64,000 bases of DNA from Vandiemenella viatica (GCA_031002005.1 JARYHS010008074.1:176352494-176416493); one strand, 5' to 3'; shown: positions 42,713 to 54,760, counted from the stretch's first letter. The notes: a model not told the origin generated them from the letters alone. Translations and numbers: made by a program.

Positions 42713-43329
42713 CTCGTTTCCGTGCTAACCACCCGCCTTCCCACCATGCTAGTGGCGCATTGACAGTACAACTTGTAGGACCTATGAAGATACGATTTTC
42801 GATAAAGAACTCTTGATGGTAGGCGAAAGGGGTTACAGAAGTACATGTAGGACGTGCTGGATGTTGGTGGACTCCCAGGCAACCAAAACGAGTCCTTCCT
42901 ATTCAACTAGCTATGGATAGTGGAGGTAGCTATTGGAGGAAACATCCTACGAGTGTGCGATAAGGACGCAAGGTGTGCCGCGATAAAGTATGAGTGGAAA
43001 GGATTGATTGGAACACTTTTTTGTACCTCTTCTATTAGCGTGAATGGGTGAGCGCATCCTACGGTAGTTCTACACGGATGTTCTATAAGTTGGACCGCGA
43101 ATAGGCCATTTTATTTTACGTGTAAGTTCTAACTTTTAAATTTGTCGCTTAAGTAGTAACACCGTTGAGTTCATTGTTGCTTTTATTGAAAGATCGTAAG
43201 AAAAAACAATTACTTGTTCGCTATACATCCTCATTAAAAATTTTTGATGTGGATGCGAAAGCGGATGTAAGATTTTCGCGTGAAAATTCCGCACTTGCGG
43301 ATGCTGATATCCGTTACATCCCTAATTAC

Positions 43330-44380
43330 AATTATATGACAGAAATGTCAAAGGTAGGGAGATAAAGATCCAACTGGTCAATTTATCGAAATTATTTGTT
43401 TGTTTTTGTGTATGTCATGGTTGTGAAAATATAACTTATTGTTATTACTCATCTTCATACTGCAAACCTTTCTTTAAGGCATAAGGAATCTAAACATGTT
43501 AAAATTATATTCAGCTTTGTAATAAATAATTAAATATTGCATGCCATTCCATAATTGTGTTATTTCTTCTGAAAGCAACAAGTAACTTACCACATTACAA
43601 TTTAAATAGTCGTACAATGTCCCTGGTAACAAGGCGATTAATATGATAAGCCAGAGATGAGATATAAAGCAAGACGAATGCTCTTAATGCAGTTTATGAA
43701 AGAGGTCTTTAATAGCGACAAGCCACCGAACTCAAAGTCAGCCAAGTGCTATGATAATGTCCACAAAGAGAGGCCTTTTGAGAGGCTGTTGCGGCGAGAC
43801 ATTTGGGTCGGCAGGCGCATTCATATGTTAATTAAAGAAACGCCCATTGCCTTGGCTCGCTTTGTACATATCGTATTTATAAGTCACCAAAGTCGCCAGT
43901 AAAAGCAAAACATTGACTGTATAATGAAGCTTCTCCGCATCATATTTCTTATAGCGCTTTGTAGAAAAAAATTAGAGAAATAACATATTTTCTAGTTAAC
44001 GAGCTTACATTAAAATAATCGTTATTTGAAGAAAAACGTTGTTACAAATGTCAACATTAATGAAATTTTGTACACAGGCATCAACGTTTCGTTTCATTTC
44101 TATCGTAAGTCACTTCTAAGACAGAAAAAAAATTGAATAGGCAGTATCATCTATCTTATGATTCAAAATCAATTTCCACGCATCTGTAGTTCGTCATGAC
44201 CACAGTAAAAAATTCTTGTTTCTCAAACCACAAAACTAACGGTACACCACTACATACGCCTACGTCGCAACTTGATAAAGATATTGTTTCTATGTGCAAT
44301 AATTCCTTGAAATGTAATTTATTTTAAGCTATTGCTAAGTAACGATACTTTAACAATATAGGCATTCTGCTACATTAATT
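43330..44380. other. no recognised feature
   Basis: AT-rich sequence. An 81-codon plus-strand frame at 43657-43902 (start MRYKARRMLLMQFMKEVF) has ordinary composition but no recognisable motif, and its flanks show no splice or promoter context I can defend. Confidence 0.35.
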
Positions 44381-44385
44381 GTATG

Positions 44386-44864
44386 ATAAAATTGTAGTTT
44401 AAAAAACTAAAATCACGCTTTCGTAGTAATGTGAACTAAAAGGTTAAAAATAATATTTAAATATAAACATTTTGTTTAACAGTGATAGGACGTCCCACAA
44501 TTCAGGATAAATTTTTTTTTTGAATAAGCTTAAAGAATAAAGTCACTGATTACAAAATTAACTTTAATGTAAAAAGCATGGGGTGCTATTTCAGTTGTCT
44601 TATATTTTTTGTCGTTGGCTCTTTGTAAAGACAGAGTCATTGTCAAAAGTTATGTAGAGCGCACCCCACGCTTTTTTAACATTAAAGTTAATTTTGTAAT
44701 CAGTGACTTTATACTTTAAGCTTATTAAAAAAAATTAATTTATCCTGAATTGTGGGACGTCCTATCACTGTTAAACAAAATGTTTATATTAAAATATTAT
44801 TTTTAACCTTTTAGTTCACATTACTACGAAAGCGTGATTTTAGTTTTTTAAACTACAATTTTAT
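44386..44864. repeat. long near-perfect inverted repeat (about 200-bp arms)
   Basis: Left arm 44386-44585 and right arm 44661-44864 are reverse complements with only a few differences by eye, separated by about 75 bases. Matching landmarks are ACTAAAATCACGCTTTCGTA, AGTGATAGGACGTCCCACAA and AGTCACTGATTACAAAATTA, each found inverted in the right arm. A transcript through it would form a long double-stranded hairpin. It could be a foldback element or a recent inverted duplication of the repeat also seen singly at 21545. Confidence 0.92.
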
Positions 44865-45358
44865 TTTTAACTTTTTAGTTCAGATAGTTTAAAAAGTATG
44901 TTTCTTACTGTTGGCTTTTCTTCGACAATCTCTCTTTTTCTTAGAGTTGTAGTTTCATTATTAATTATTATTCTCACGAGTAAAATACAATTAAATGGTC
45001 AACTCAACAAGAGATCCAATAGCACGGTAAACGGGGAAGGCTACTTTTCTATAATAGTACGAAGTAATATTTCGAATACTTACTATTCAACATCACGTTA
45101 AGCGACTTCAGACAGAGAAACCTTTCTGGATAGGAGACAGCAGAAGACGATCGTCTACAGCAACCAAGGCTCGTAAATCACACCCGGGAAACTGGAGAAC
45201 GATGATGGCTATATTGGGTGGGAAATCTCCGAAGGGTGTGGCCGCCAAATGACGAAGATTTCTCGAATCGCACCTGTGCACTAATGTCGCGGCTGCATTT
45301 GCCTAACTCAGTAATCCCATCAAGTATAGGATACACTGACAACGTGGTGAGAGTGAAA

Positions 45359-45840
45359 TTATTGAATTTTTATCGGTTCTTAATAAGAGTGCAAAATTTA
45401 AAACGATTTTGACGTCAGGAAGCGGGTAAACACTGAAATGAAAGATTCCATTACATGGCAACCATTTTTCTATTGTTACCGTCAGAGTAAGGAGAATAGC
45501 AGGACGTTGCTAGGAGACTACTGTATTGTCAACCGTTCTTAAAACGTGTGCAAAATTTTTATGTTTTTACTGTCAACGTAATCAGAATATCAAGACATAG
45601 CTATGAAATTATTGTATTGTAATCAGTTATCAATACATGAGCAAAATTTCAAACAACTCGGACATCTGGAATTGGGTTAAAATTAAATTACAAAATTTCA
45701 CGACATTCAACCATTTTTCTGTTGTTGCTGTCAAAGTAATGAGCATAGCAGGATATACTGTAGCTATGAAATTATTGTATTGTCACCGGTTCTTAATATG
45801 TGTGCCAAATTTCAAACAGCTCGGACATCGGGAAGTGAGT
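45359..45840 (+). repeat. second tandem array of the 158-bp unit
   Basis: The TTATTGTATTGTxAxCxGTT motif recurs at about 45359, 45518, 45609 (shortened unit) and 45772. Units carry GCAAAATTTCAAACAACTCG, GACATCTGG and GTCAAAGTAATGAG as in the array at 21785. The two arrays are about 23 kb apart and follow the same hairpin-family sequence in both places. Confidence 0.8.
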
Positions 45841-45865
45841 CAAAATGGAGTTGTGAAATTCCGTT

Positions 45866-45904
45866 ACATTCATACATACATACATACATACATACATACA
45901 TACA
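45866..45904 (+). repeat. (CATA)n microsatellite
   Basis: About nine CATA units directly after the 158-bp array. Tetranucleotide runs next to tandem-unit arrays are a known feature of some non-autonomous rolling-circle-type elements, which is why the adjacency is noted. Confidence 0.85.
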
Positions 45905-45909
45905 AGTCA

Positions 45910-48900
45910 AGCTAATATAAAGCGTGTAAAAACCATCATCGTATATACTGGTGTCTTGTGCATACTCTAGTGCTGAAAATATTGTATTTCATACGAATGA
46001 AAAGTTGACAAAGATTTAAATTCAATTATACTTGGATTCAAATAAACTATTTTAAAGTTATTTCTGTATTATTACAATGATTTGAAAGTTTCCGTAGTTG
46101 CTGTTAATCGATGACAGTAGATTTTTACATCTGTACACTTCTTACGATACTCAACTTCTGTAGTTGGCAATTGCAGGATATATAAATTTTAATGTTATTA
46201 ACAACATCTGCCAAATGTTAGGTAAAGAAAACTGAAATCAAAAATCAAAAACAATAATATTTAAACCCACAATTAAGTAATGGTATTTCTGGCGAAAATA
46301 AATATGATTTTGTTCATTCACCAGTCATCACCATCAAATAATCGGACGACTTATATGATTGTATTAAGTTGCGACAGGACTATTTAAGCGATTTAAGATA
46401 TGTATAGTGGGTGTTAGGATATTTATATCATAAACACCTGCGTTTTGCAGAGGATTAAGTAGATAAAGGTTTGATCGGAAACCGGCGGCGTGAAACGTAC
46501 CGTTTCTGTGCTTAATAGACAGAGCTAAATTGGCGAAGGTACATACTACTGTATATTACAGACTAGCATAGTTCCTGGTATTCATCTGTATGGTTGAGGT
46601 TGATTTGCCTTTAAAGTAATTTTAGTCGTACAATTTGAAACGTGTGTCAAATTATTTTCAGGAAGTTCTATAGATTTCCCAGCTGGGCGAGGGAGGGGAT
46701 AACTATTATTCTGACCGTTAAATTAGAGACAAAAAAAAAAAAATACTACAGTGATGAAGACTATTAGGACGAGAAACGTCCGGATTGAAGAAGTCTCGTT
46801 GTGACGTTAAAAAATTTAGATTACATACGCATTTTCATTTCCTGTTTCGATGGCAGTCACCCAGACTCAGAACTCATACGGCAGTTTCTAAGTCAGATCT
46901 TAAGCTATCAAATTTCCTGTCAGAGTATAACGTTTGTTAATGCAAATATCCCGTCAAAATCGATTCAAAATTTTTAAAGTTTTGCCATATTATTTGTTAA
47001 AAAATGTTGAAGTTCATTCAGATTTCAGTTTTCTGCACCTGTGATTTCATTCAATCGCTCCATTATCTGTGTGTTTGAAAAATTGACTTCAGGCGTATCT
47101 TAAACGAAATTGATTGGGGTTGATTTATTCCTACAACATCAGAACTAGGAACAATGAATTTTTTCATGAAAAGTGAGAAACACAAAATCGTACAACAATA
47201 AATAATAAAAACTATTTTCTTAAACTGCTCTAAATACCAAAACTAAAGGTTTTAAACAGTTCACTTTCACGTTAAAACTCATCAGATATGCATTAGTTGA
47301 TATGGACACAGAATATAATTTCACTTCCAAACATCAGAGACCGTAGCTGTGCTACCTAAGATCGTAGCTTTAAAGAAGCAAAGATGTTCTGTTAAATTTT
47401 TTATCAGTTTATTTGTGGTACAAGTTTTGGTCATAATGCAGAAAACTGTTCAGAAGTCTAGGTATACTCAAAATACCACTGGAATATATGTATATATATA
47501 TATATATAGGTTCTACTGTTTTTTATACTAGAAATTTCTTAATATTTCACTCTAAATACTGATAGATAGTATCAATACTAGGATTTAACACAACATTCAC
47601 GAATATTACGATACAAAATGTTGCCATTTAGACGGATAAAGATATAAAACCCGTAGCATCTTTCTCATTTAGCGTTTTTTCTATAAAAACCACATTATCA
47701 TCAAGGGCATCACAATTTCAACCACAAATTTAAAGCTTCGTTTTCAGGACACATTTTACTTCAAGAAAGAGTTTTGTTGTTGGACTTTTAAAATAAAAAG
47801 GGAAAAGTAATATATGCTCTCGGCATATGAAATGAACGATGACAAACAGATTCAGAATCACTGTGGCGTATCATTGTTTTGAAACAAATCTCGCAGTTAA
47901 CAAGTACACAGGAAATTATAATGGAAACGAAAACAATAAACTACCGTAACTAGTTGGTAAAATTTAAACATTGAAGTTTTCGTTATTGTTTTAGAGTGTA
48001 CGTATGATGCTTAAAGATTTGATGCACCAACCATTAACAGGAAACATTATCACATTTATACACGTAACCATGGTGGATATCGAAGATAATGACATTTCTT
48101 GTTTTCACGATAATTTTATAGGATCATTTGTATAGCTGAATCGTGTTTTTTCTTCTTTTGTCGGAATTAACGTCTTCTGTACATCTGTTTTAATTAAAAA
48201 CGAGTAGTTAAAAGAACCTTAACATTTGACGTTGTCTTACTTGTTATAATGTTACTGATTCCCGTACCTATTTTATGGTGGTTGAAGCACAAGATCTGTA
48301 TCTCCGGAAAAGATCTTTGGTTGCTTCCTAAATTGAAGGGAATTGACGCAATTGTAATTCCAGTCAATTTGACATTACTTGTTACACAGCTGGCCGAATT
48401 GGTCCTAGGCGCATGCAGCAAATGTGACGTTCTGTGACTCACTCTAAAGACTAATGTCTGACCTACCGGGTGACATCATTTTTTATTTCCTCTCATTCTA
48501 TCTCCGTAACGAATTGAGGCAAGCTAATAATCATCCAGACTTAGGAAGTTATCTAAAGGAATGTTATTCCCGAAAACATTTCGTATTAAAAACAAACTTA
48601 ATGGAGATGAAAGCTATGTAATTGTGGACATGAAGATAAAGGACTCACAGGGGTACATAGTACATATCATATAATGGCTGGATGCAAGCATGGGTCGGTG
48701 AAAATTTGTATTGCGAGGTAAACCCCTCGCTGGTAGCCGCCTGATTCGCTACGCAAAGTGGACAAACGCACACAAAATTAGCCATCAGTAATACTTACAA
48801 TCCTTTATTTAATTTCTTGATTTTAGAATTTTTTAATGGCATTGTTTTTTGACTGATAATTTACCGCGATTTAGGAATTCTTTTGTTTATCAGCATAAGT

Positions 48901-50790
48901 ACCATACATTAATCTTCACTATCAAATGAAAAATGATTCTACAAACGTATCTTGCACTTCATACGAGGATGGTATGAAATCTAGAGGCAATGGTGTATAA
49001 TTATAACTTTATTTTTTCTTCTTGCAGTATTTTAGTGTAAACATAATTTTTATTTCAGTAAATCAACTCCGATACTACCTGATTCAAGTTTTATACAGTT
49101 CTTTATAAAATAAAACGGCATTTGACGATATTCAAGAAGCAGCAAATCTGTTACGCACTGTCGCCTCAAGATTCTCCCATTTAAATCGGAAATATTCTTT
49201 TGATAACGCTGTTACTCTTTCTCTGTATCGAAGTTTTGACTTCAAAGGCATTTAGTAGGAGGAGGGCAAGGTTATGAAAGCTAACTTGTTATCTTTCATC
49301 TGCGCCTAAAGAAGCCTTACGTCAGCTTCGACTCGAATGCGGCAATATTCAACATACTTTCTTCATTACGAACGATGAATGTTGCATTTAGCAGGATTCA
49401 TTGCAGAAAGGCAATTCACACTCCAGCTTAAACGTTTCATTTAATAAGGTATCCATTATAACTAAATATTTGGTGAAAGGGTTCGTTTGAGAGACTCCTT
49501 ACAAACTACTCCTACCCCGCTTTCTCGTTTATGTAACGGCGTGCAGGCTGAACAAGCCGTGTGCCAATTATGAGCAGCTTTGTTTCAAAACTCCTGGGGT
49601 AGCAACTCGATATCACACTTTAACTCGTACAGCACGAGAAAATTAGCTCCATTGTGTTTATCCATTATCGTGGCCTCTTTGCCTTCACACTGAAACAAGC
49701 AAGAGACAAATAGGCCACTGTAATTGGTACGGATCTTGATCAACATGGCAGCAATGCAAACAAATCTCTGGAACATAAAGCACCTATGCTTTTGGCCGCG
49801 TAATACTGATTATATCTTGACACAGTTCTGTACTAAGTTCAGAGAAACCACAGCAGACGCACCAGAGCAATATGAACACGGTTTTCCCCAGAACTAACCT
49901 AGATAGTCTTTATTCGAAAAGAGTGTAATTTTTTTTCATATTACAGTATTGAAAAATAAACATTTATCTATGTAGCTATAATGGATTATATGGCCTAGAA
50001 CAGTCTTTCGACTTAATTTAATGACGTGTTTTTGGATTATACCATATTGATAGCAACTGTAAGGTATGTTAAAAGACGAAGGAAAACACAAATGAAAACA
50101 TCTCATGTCAGAGGCTTGGCTCTGCGTCAATTAAAAAAAAAAGCCGAAAACAACCTAACATTAAAAAATTATCATGTTCGTTCGACACTATTACTCACAA
50201 TTCGTCAAATCGACATCAGAGGTCTTAAATTATGTAGAACAGAAAAATCTTAACACAAACTTTCATTACTTCCCTTACAAGTCAAGTCATTATTTATCTT
50301 CGTTTAATTATCTTGTTAATTTTATGTATTTTTTGCCATACATAGCTGAAGATAGTTTGAACAATTATATAGAACAGGAAATTATTAACTCCAATTTATC
50401 GTATTTGTCTGGTTTATATTTATAACACTTCTTCCGTTCCGATGAATACATTACAGAATTTCTGGAAAGTATATTTCAGTTATGATTTTAGTGGGTCTAT
50501 TTTTACGCGAATGATTTTATTATTAATCATTTTGTGTATTGATTTCATTTTCAGATCTAATATGAGTGCACCTTTCCTGGCATTGTTTACCGGATGAAAG
50601 TGTTCAATCACTTGGGGGTATTTCAGTATACGTGTAATCAATTGTGATATACTGGTTGTGTTAGTCATTTAAGCAAAAGTGAAACCTTGAACTTTTTATC
50701 CGAATAGTTTTCATTAAATCCGTAGAATATTTAGTATTTTAAAACCATTTTGCTGCCAACAAATTTTAACAAACATAAAAGAACCATAAA
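45910..50790. other. long AT-rich stretch; one ribozyme-like motif, otherwise nothing recognised
   Basis: Nearly 4.9 kb with no transposase, reverse-transcriptase or SINE signal I can defend. It includes a (TA)n run near 47490-47508. A 62-codon plus-strand frame at 48249-48437 (start MLLIPVPILWWLKHK) is hydrophobic at first, but has no motif and no close promoter or splice signal. The best candidate for undisturbed host intron or intergenic DNA. Confidence 0.35.
46751..46785 (+). ncRNA. hammerhead-ribozyme-like core, probably degraded
   Basis: GTGATGAAGACTATTAGGAC is followed by GAGAAACGTC. This resembles CUGAUGA-stem II-GAAAC of a hammerhead, with the first core C changed to G, an extra G before AAAC, and an imperfect stem II (GACT with GGAC). 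Similar cores occur in retroelements of animals. The mutations would be expected to prevent cleavage, and chance similarity is possible. Confidence 0.2.
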
Positions 50791-52214
50791 TATTATTTCT
50801 ATAAGGTGTTTCTTTTTGTCACAAGCCATTATCTCCCTTCATAAGTAACTGAAATCAATGAATGATGCATCATTTTAAAGCTTATGGTCTCCACTTTGGT
50901 CACACTATATTTTAAGAAAGCAATCTTTCGGAATTCGACCCTTAAAGGGCAAAAATATCACTATTCTTAAAATGTGTTTTTTAGTCTCGAGTCATTTATC
51001 TCCCTGGATATCTAACCGAAATCGATAAATGAAGGAGGATTATGAAGAGTAATGTCTCAGCTTTGGTGACATCATACTGCTATATTAAGAAAGAAATATT
51101 TTTTGGAATTCAACCCTTAAAGGCAAACCGTATCAGTGGTTCTACAAAGCTTTTTTTGTGTGACGAGCCATTTATCTCCCTTCATATCTAACCGATATAG
51201 ATAAATTAGGTATAAAATTAAAGATTAAGATCTCCGCTGTGGTAACATTACATTTAAAGAAAGGAATTTTTCGTAATTCGACCCTCTAAGGGCAAAGTAT
51301 TAATATTTCTACAATGCATTTTTTTGACACGAGCAATTAATCTCCCTTTGATTCCTAACCGAAATATATAAATTAGGTATTGTTTAAAATATTAAAATAT
51401 CCACTTTGGTCACATCATATTTTAAGAAAGAACTTTCTCCAAATTCAACCCTTAATGGTAAAAAATATCATCATTTCTAAATTTTTTTTTTTTTTACCTC
51501 ACTTGATGCCTAACCGAAATCTATAAATGAGGTATCATTTTAAAGGCCAAGGTGTCAGCTTTGGTCACCTTATTTTATAAAATGAATTTTTTTGAATTAG
51601 ATCCTTAAAGCGCAAAGGTATGAATATTATTTCTGCAACGTGTTTTTTTATTACGAGTCGTTTATCTCCTGTAATACGTAACCGAAATCGATAAATGACA
51701 TATCGTTTTAAAGATTAAGGTCTCCAATTAGGAAAAATCATATATTAAGAAAGATTTTTTTCTGAATTTGATGCTTAAAGTGGTTGCGAGTATGAGACAG
51801 TTCAGAGCAAAGTCCCTAGATTGCAGCAGAAGATATCACAGAGATGCCAAAAAACTGTTTTTTTTTTTTTTTTTTTTTTTTTTAGCTTTTCGGATATTTT
51901 TTTCTGTTACGGAAACATTTTTTGTTTTGCTATACGATTCCAATGAAAACGCTTTATTCACACAGCAACACATATCACTGGGTTGTTGATATGCTGTGTG
52001 AATTTTGTTCAGGTTGGTTATATTTTGTTAGGATCAGTGACAGTTTGTCGTACATACACTATATTTTAAATTTTCCTGTATTTCTATGCGTACCTATTAC
52101 ATTAAACAAATAAATATTTGCTACAAAAGTGCTGTTTCTACTTTTATTACATTAAAAGCATTCAACCTCACTATTCATCGTATTAGCGAAATTATCGCAC
52201 GGATCATCTAGTTA
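50791..52214. mobile_element. family E element, copy 1, with about 167-bp internal tandem array
   Basis: Six units share ACGAGCCATTTATCTCCCTT, CTAACCGAAATCGATAAATG, TTTGGTCACATCATATTTTA and GACCCTTAAAGGGCAAA, starting near 50821, 50987, 51163, 51329, 51495 and 51653. After the array comes a shared 3' block (CAGTTCAGA, CTTTTCGGAT, TTTTGTTCAGGTTGGTT, GGATCAGTGAC) and an end reading GCACGGATCATCTAGTT. Copy 2 at 57927-59446 has the same order throughout. No coding. It looks like a non-autonomous element with a satellite-like core. Confidence 0.82.
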
Positions 52215-53390
52215 ATCGTTATTTAAGCAAAAGTACTGCAAAGTATTTGCACACATCTTAGGAAAATGAGAATATTTATATGAAGTACATTATAACTCAG
52301 TTAATGTTTTCTAAAACTATAATCATAACTCTCTTTTAGGAATTGAATTAGCAAGCATTTGCCCACTAACTTAATTTGACACAAATTCATTAAATATTTT
52401 TGTCACTACGTTACGTCTCATCCTAAAATCGCAGTTGTTATTTTTTTACAATCCACAACCATAATATTCAAATACTGTTTAATCAAATGCGTTGTCTGCA
52501 GACTGCACTCACCTCGATGGCTCGGCAACATTCGGTGAGTCTCGATGATGCACGAAATGTTAGTTACACTGATTGACACCGCAGCGCTGCTTGGCTAACT
52601 GGAAATGTCGAATAAGTAATTGCATTTGATTTCATTTGCGCTTATATTGCTAACAAGCCGTGTAAGTTTCAAATAAATACTCGAATTTGATTTTATTTGA
52701 ACTTAAATTGTTTAAAAGATAAAATTGCAATGGTAATAAGGAATATGCATTTAATTCAAATATAGGGTTCGTCATTTTATTTGAAACCTTTATTACTGTA
52801 TAATTACAACTAAAACGGTATTTTCCCATTCATTCGCTTTTTATTTATTAATTTTAATCAATCAAAAGTGTTAAAAATAGAAGGGAACTTCGTAAAACAC
52901 AACGCTATTGGTCGATTCGAATCGTGACGTTAAAATCTACGTTCATATTGTCATCGAAGCTTTAGTTACTGGGTGTTTTTATAATTTTGTGATTGTATTT
53001 AAGTTTTATCGTAATGTATTAGCATAATTGGTAAAATATTGCATTCTTAGAAGAATACTCAAACAACAAATAATGACTGAAAGCGTTTTGTAAAATAATC
53101 CCCCAAAAAAAGATGAATTCACGATGACAGTGTATTTTGCATCAAAAGCGGCTTTTACAGTTGCTGACGTCAGAGGAATGAAAGCTGTAAGGTTCAAACT
53201 TTACTTAAACAAAATCAAGATGCAATTCAAACATGTAGGTCAACACACAGAAAAAGGAGAATTATATACAGAACGCAGAATACTATGATCTTCTAAGGTC
53301 CTAGACAATAGAGAAAACAGTCATTTGTGACAAGTGAATTCGGTAGAGTCAGAAAGTCCATTCAACCGAATGAAGAGTATCCAACTCTCT
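52215..53390. other. mostly AT-rich; one small GC-rich spot
   Basis: Nothing recognised except the exon-like spot described at 52513-52586. Confidence 0.35.
52513..52586 (-). other. candidate short exon on the minus strand
   Basis: A local GC rise. On the minus strand GCCAAGCAG precedes 52586 and GTGAGT follows 52513. Between them one frame reads AAVSISVTNISCIIETHRML and continues open to the donor. The acceptor's pyrimidine tract is weak. A 7-bp inverted repeat (ACTCACC...GGTGAGT) overlaps, so the donor-like sequence also exists on the plus strand. Could equally be a repeat fragment. Confidence 0.18.
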
Positions 53391-53394
53391 TCAC

Positions 53395-53690
53395 TTTGTC
53401 CGAACTACATTAAACTCCGTAAAGCTGCTGCGTCTGATGGCCTGCCACCGAACTTATCATCAATACAGGACTAATTTAAAGGATGTCGCTCCTTGAACTC
53501 TCCAATGAAACACTGCCGACTTCAAAGCTGTTCCCTACGTTTAAAAAAGCTAAGTTTACTGTCGACCTGGACATCGGGTGAGGAAGGGACAGCAGCAGAA
53601 CAGTTTAGACCTATTTCCCTCCCTAGCACAGTATCTAAACTGCTTGAGAAAATGGGTAATGGTGGTAGCTTGGATCCGCCACGAATTAGT
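53395..53690 (+). pseudogene. LINE reverse-transcriptase fragment
   Basis: Reads YIKLRKAAASDGLPPNL (KAAGxDGxPxxx block) at about 53405 and EGTAAEQFRPISLPSTVSKL at about 53583, with LEKMG following. This is the FRPISLLxxxxKLLE fingers block of LINE reverse transcriptases. A stop (TAA 53474) and a frameshift separate the two. Downstream catalytic blocks are missing; the sequence goes into a SINE. Confidence 0.58.
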
Positions 53691-53764
53691 AAAGTTGTTC
53701 TTCTCGAATAGGCTAGGCTTAGGTCGAAGTGCCAGTGTTTTGTTTCCTGTGGGTTTTATACTGC

Positions 53765-53945
53765 CGCTCGAAGTCATTAGAGTTGGGAAAGGAGTGGGTG
53801 CAAAGAAGTGCAAGGAATTCGGTCATGGTGTTTTAAATGAACCATCCCGACATTCCCCTGGTGTGATTTGGATCGATAAACCCAAATATGGGTGACCGGA
53901 CAGGGATTCGTACCCACGTCCTCCCGAATGCAGGGACGACCGTGA
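53765..53945 (-). repeat. SINE family A, minus-strand copy
   Basis: GTCATTAGAGTTGGGAAAGG at the tail side, AAGGAATTCGGTCATGG, CCATCCCGACATTCCCCTGG and GGGATTCGTACCCACGTCCT with the box B complement mutated. The A tail is lost. Confidence 0.75.
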
Positions 53946-54289
53946 GACCCAAAGATTCACTATCATGTACAGACTCCCCCTAAGCTAAGAGCTGGTACCT
54001 AAGGTTTTAAATTTATGAGTTGCAGACATATCTCAGCTGCAATGCAGGAAATTTACATCGGCGATTTTGCTGTTACTTAATAGAGCCAACTTACACAATT
54101 GCGAAGATACAATCTTCGAGAGTATTATCCAATTATACACATTCTTCTTTAGGTGGAAACTGAAACCAAATTTATAAAAACATTTTTGTTGCTTTCACCT
54201 TTCAAACCAGCTTCTTATTTAAGAAGGTAGCTCGAATGTTGTGAACCAGTTAGTATAGATGTATTATTTGCTCTTTAAAGAAATTCGTG

Positions 54290-54425
54290 CGAGTGACTTA
54301 CCGAAAGAAGAGACAGGTTGTGGTTAATTTGTTAGTGGAGAGAACAGTCGAAGGTATGAACAGTGCTGAAGGACAGAGATTAGGATAAATGAAGCAGATA
54401 ATTGAGGACGTAGTGTGTAAGGGGT
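54290..54425 (+). pseudogene. RTE-like LINE 3' fragment
   Basis: AAGAAGAGACAGG, TTAATTTGTTAGTGGAGAGA, ACAGTCGAAGGTATGAACAG and ATGAAGCAGATAATTGAGGA match the LINE at 42110-42260 almost base for base, with small deletions. It encodes VNLLVERTVEGMNS then MKQIIEDVVCKG. Confidence 0.78.
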
Positions 54426-54469
54426 CCTATTGTAAATTGGCATATGATAATAATCGTATATAATAAAAA

Positions 54470-54760
54470 TCGTGTAGCAATGTGCACAATATACTACCCT
54501 ATGGTACTCCTCTTTTCGCTTCCACCTCTTTTGATACTGCAGTTCCTACCCAAAACCCCTATATTTCCTAACTTTAAAGAACTCCTACAACCATGAAGTT
54601 ACCTTCGTCCACCCTCGAGGATTTTGCCTTATTTTCCATCATTTTATAGTTTACTCTGTCGAATTATTTTCTGAGATCCAGTGCTATATTATCGACTTTA
54701 CCTCCGTTACGAATTTAAACCAAATTATTTGCATGTAGCCCACTGAGATTTATATGAATA
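54470..54760 (-). pseudogene. Jockey-like LINE reverse-transcriptase fragment
   Basis: The complement reads, with one early frameshift, VLDLRK.FDRVNYKMMENKAK, where LDFxKAFDxVxxxxL is expected. It continues with SSRVDEGNFMVVGVL, VGTAVSKEVEAKRGVP and GSILC (GVPQGSVLG with Q lost to a stop). Same family as the minus-strand remnant at 3500-4420, sharing TTTTGATACTGCAGTTCCTA with 4400-4420 (TTTTGATACTGCATTTCCTA). Confidence 0.7.

Larger units (their letters stand above)
41860..43110 (+). repeat. family F repeat, copy 2, carrying two nested insertions
   Basis: Direct copy of 40870-41590 interrupted by a LINE fragment (41921-42357) and by a SINE (42570-42712). When both are skipped the two copies align in order over about 680 bases. 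Beyond the copy, GCGGATGCTGATATCCGTTA at about 43298 and ACATCCCTA mirror the start of copy 1 in inverted orientation. That hints at terminal inverted repeats bounding 40829-43326. Confidence 0.65.

Noticed and set aside
43657..43902. 81-codon frame with normal amino-acid composition
   Set aside because: No motif, no splice or promoter context, and length within chance for this window.
45637..45915. 92-codon frame ending in a HTYI repeat
   Set aside because: Runs through the 158-bp array into the CATA microsatellite. No gene signal.
48249..48437. 62-codon frame with a hydrophobic start, considered as a small secreted protein
   Set aside because: The hydrophobic stretch is short and mixed, no cleavage site is convincing, and the reverse strand is equally open.
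50821..51780. Regularly spaced direct repeats, checked as a possible CRISPR array
   Set aside because: Units of about 167 bp repeat over their full length with no unique spacers, and the context is a eukaryotic mobile element.
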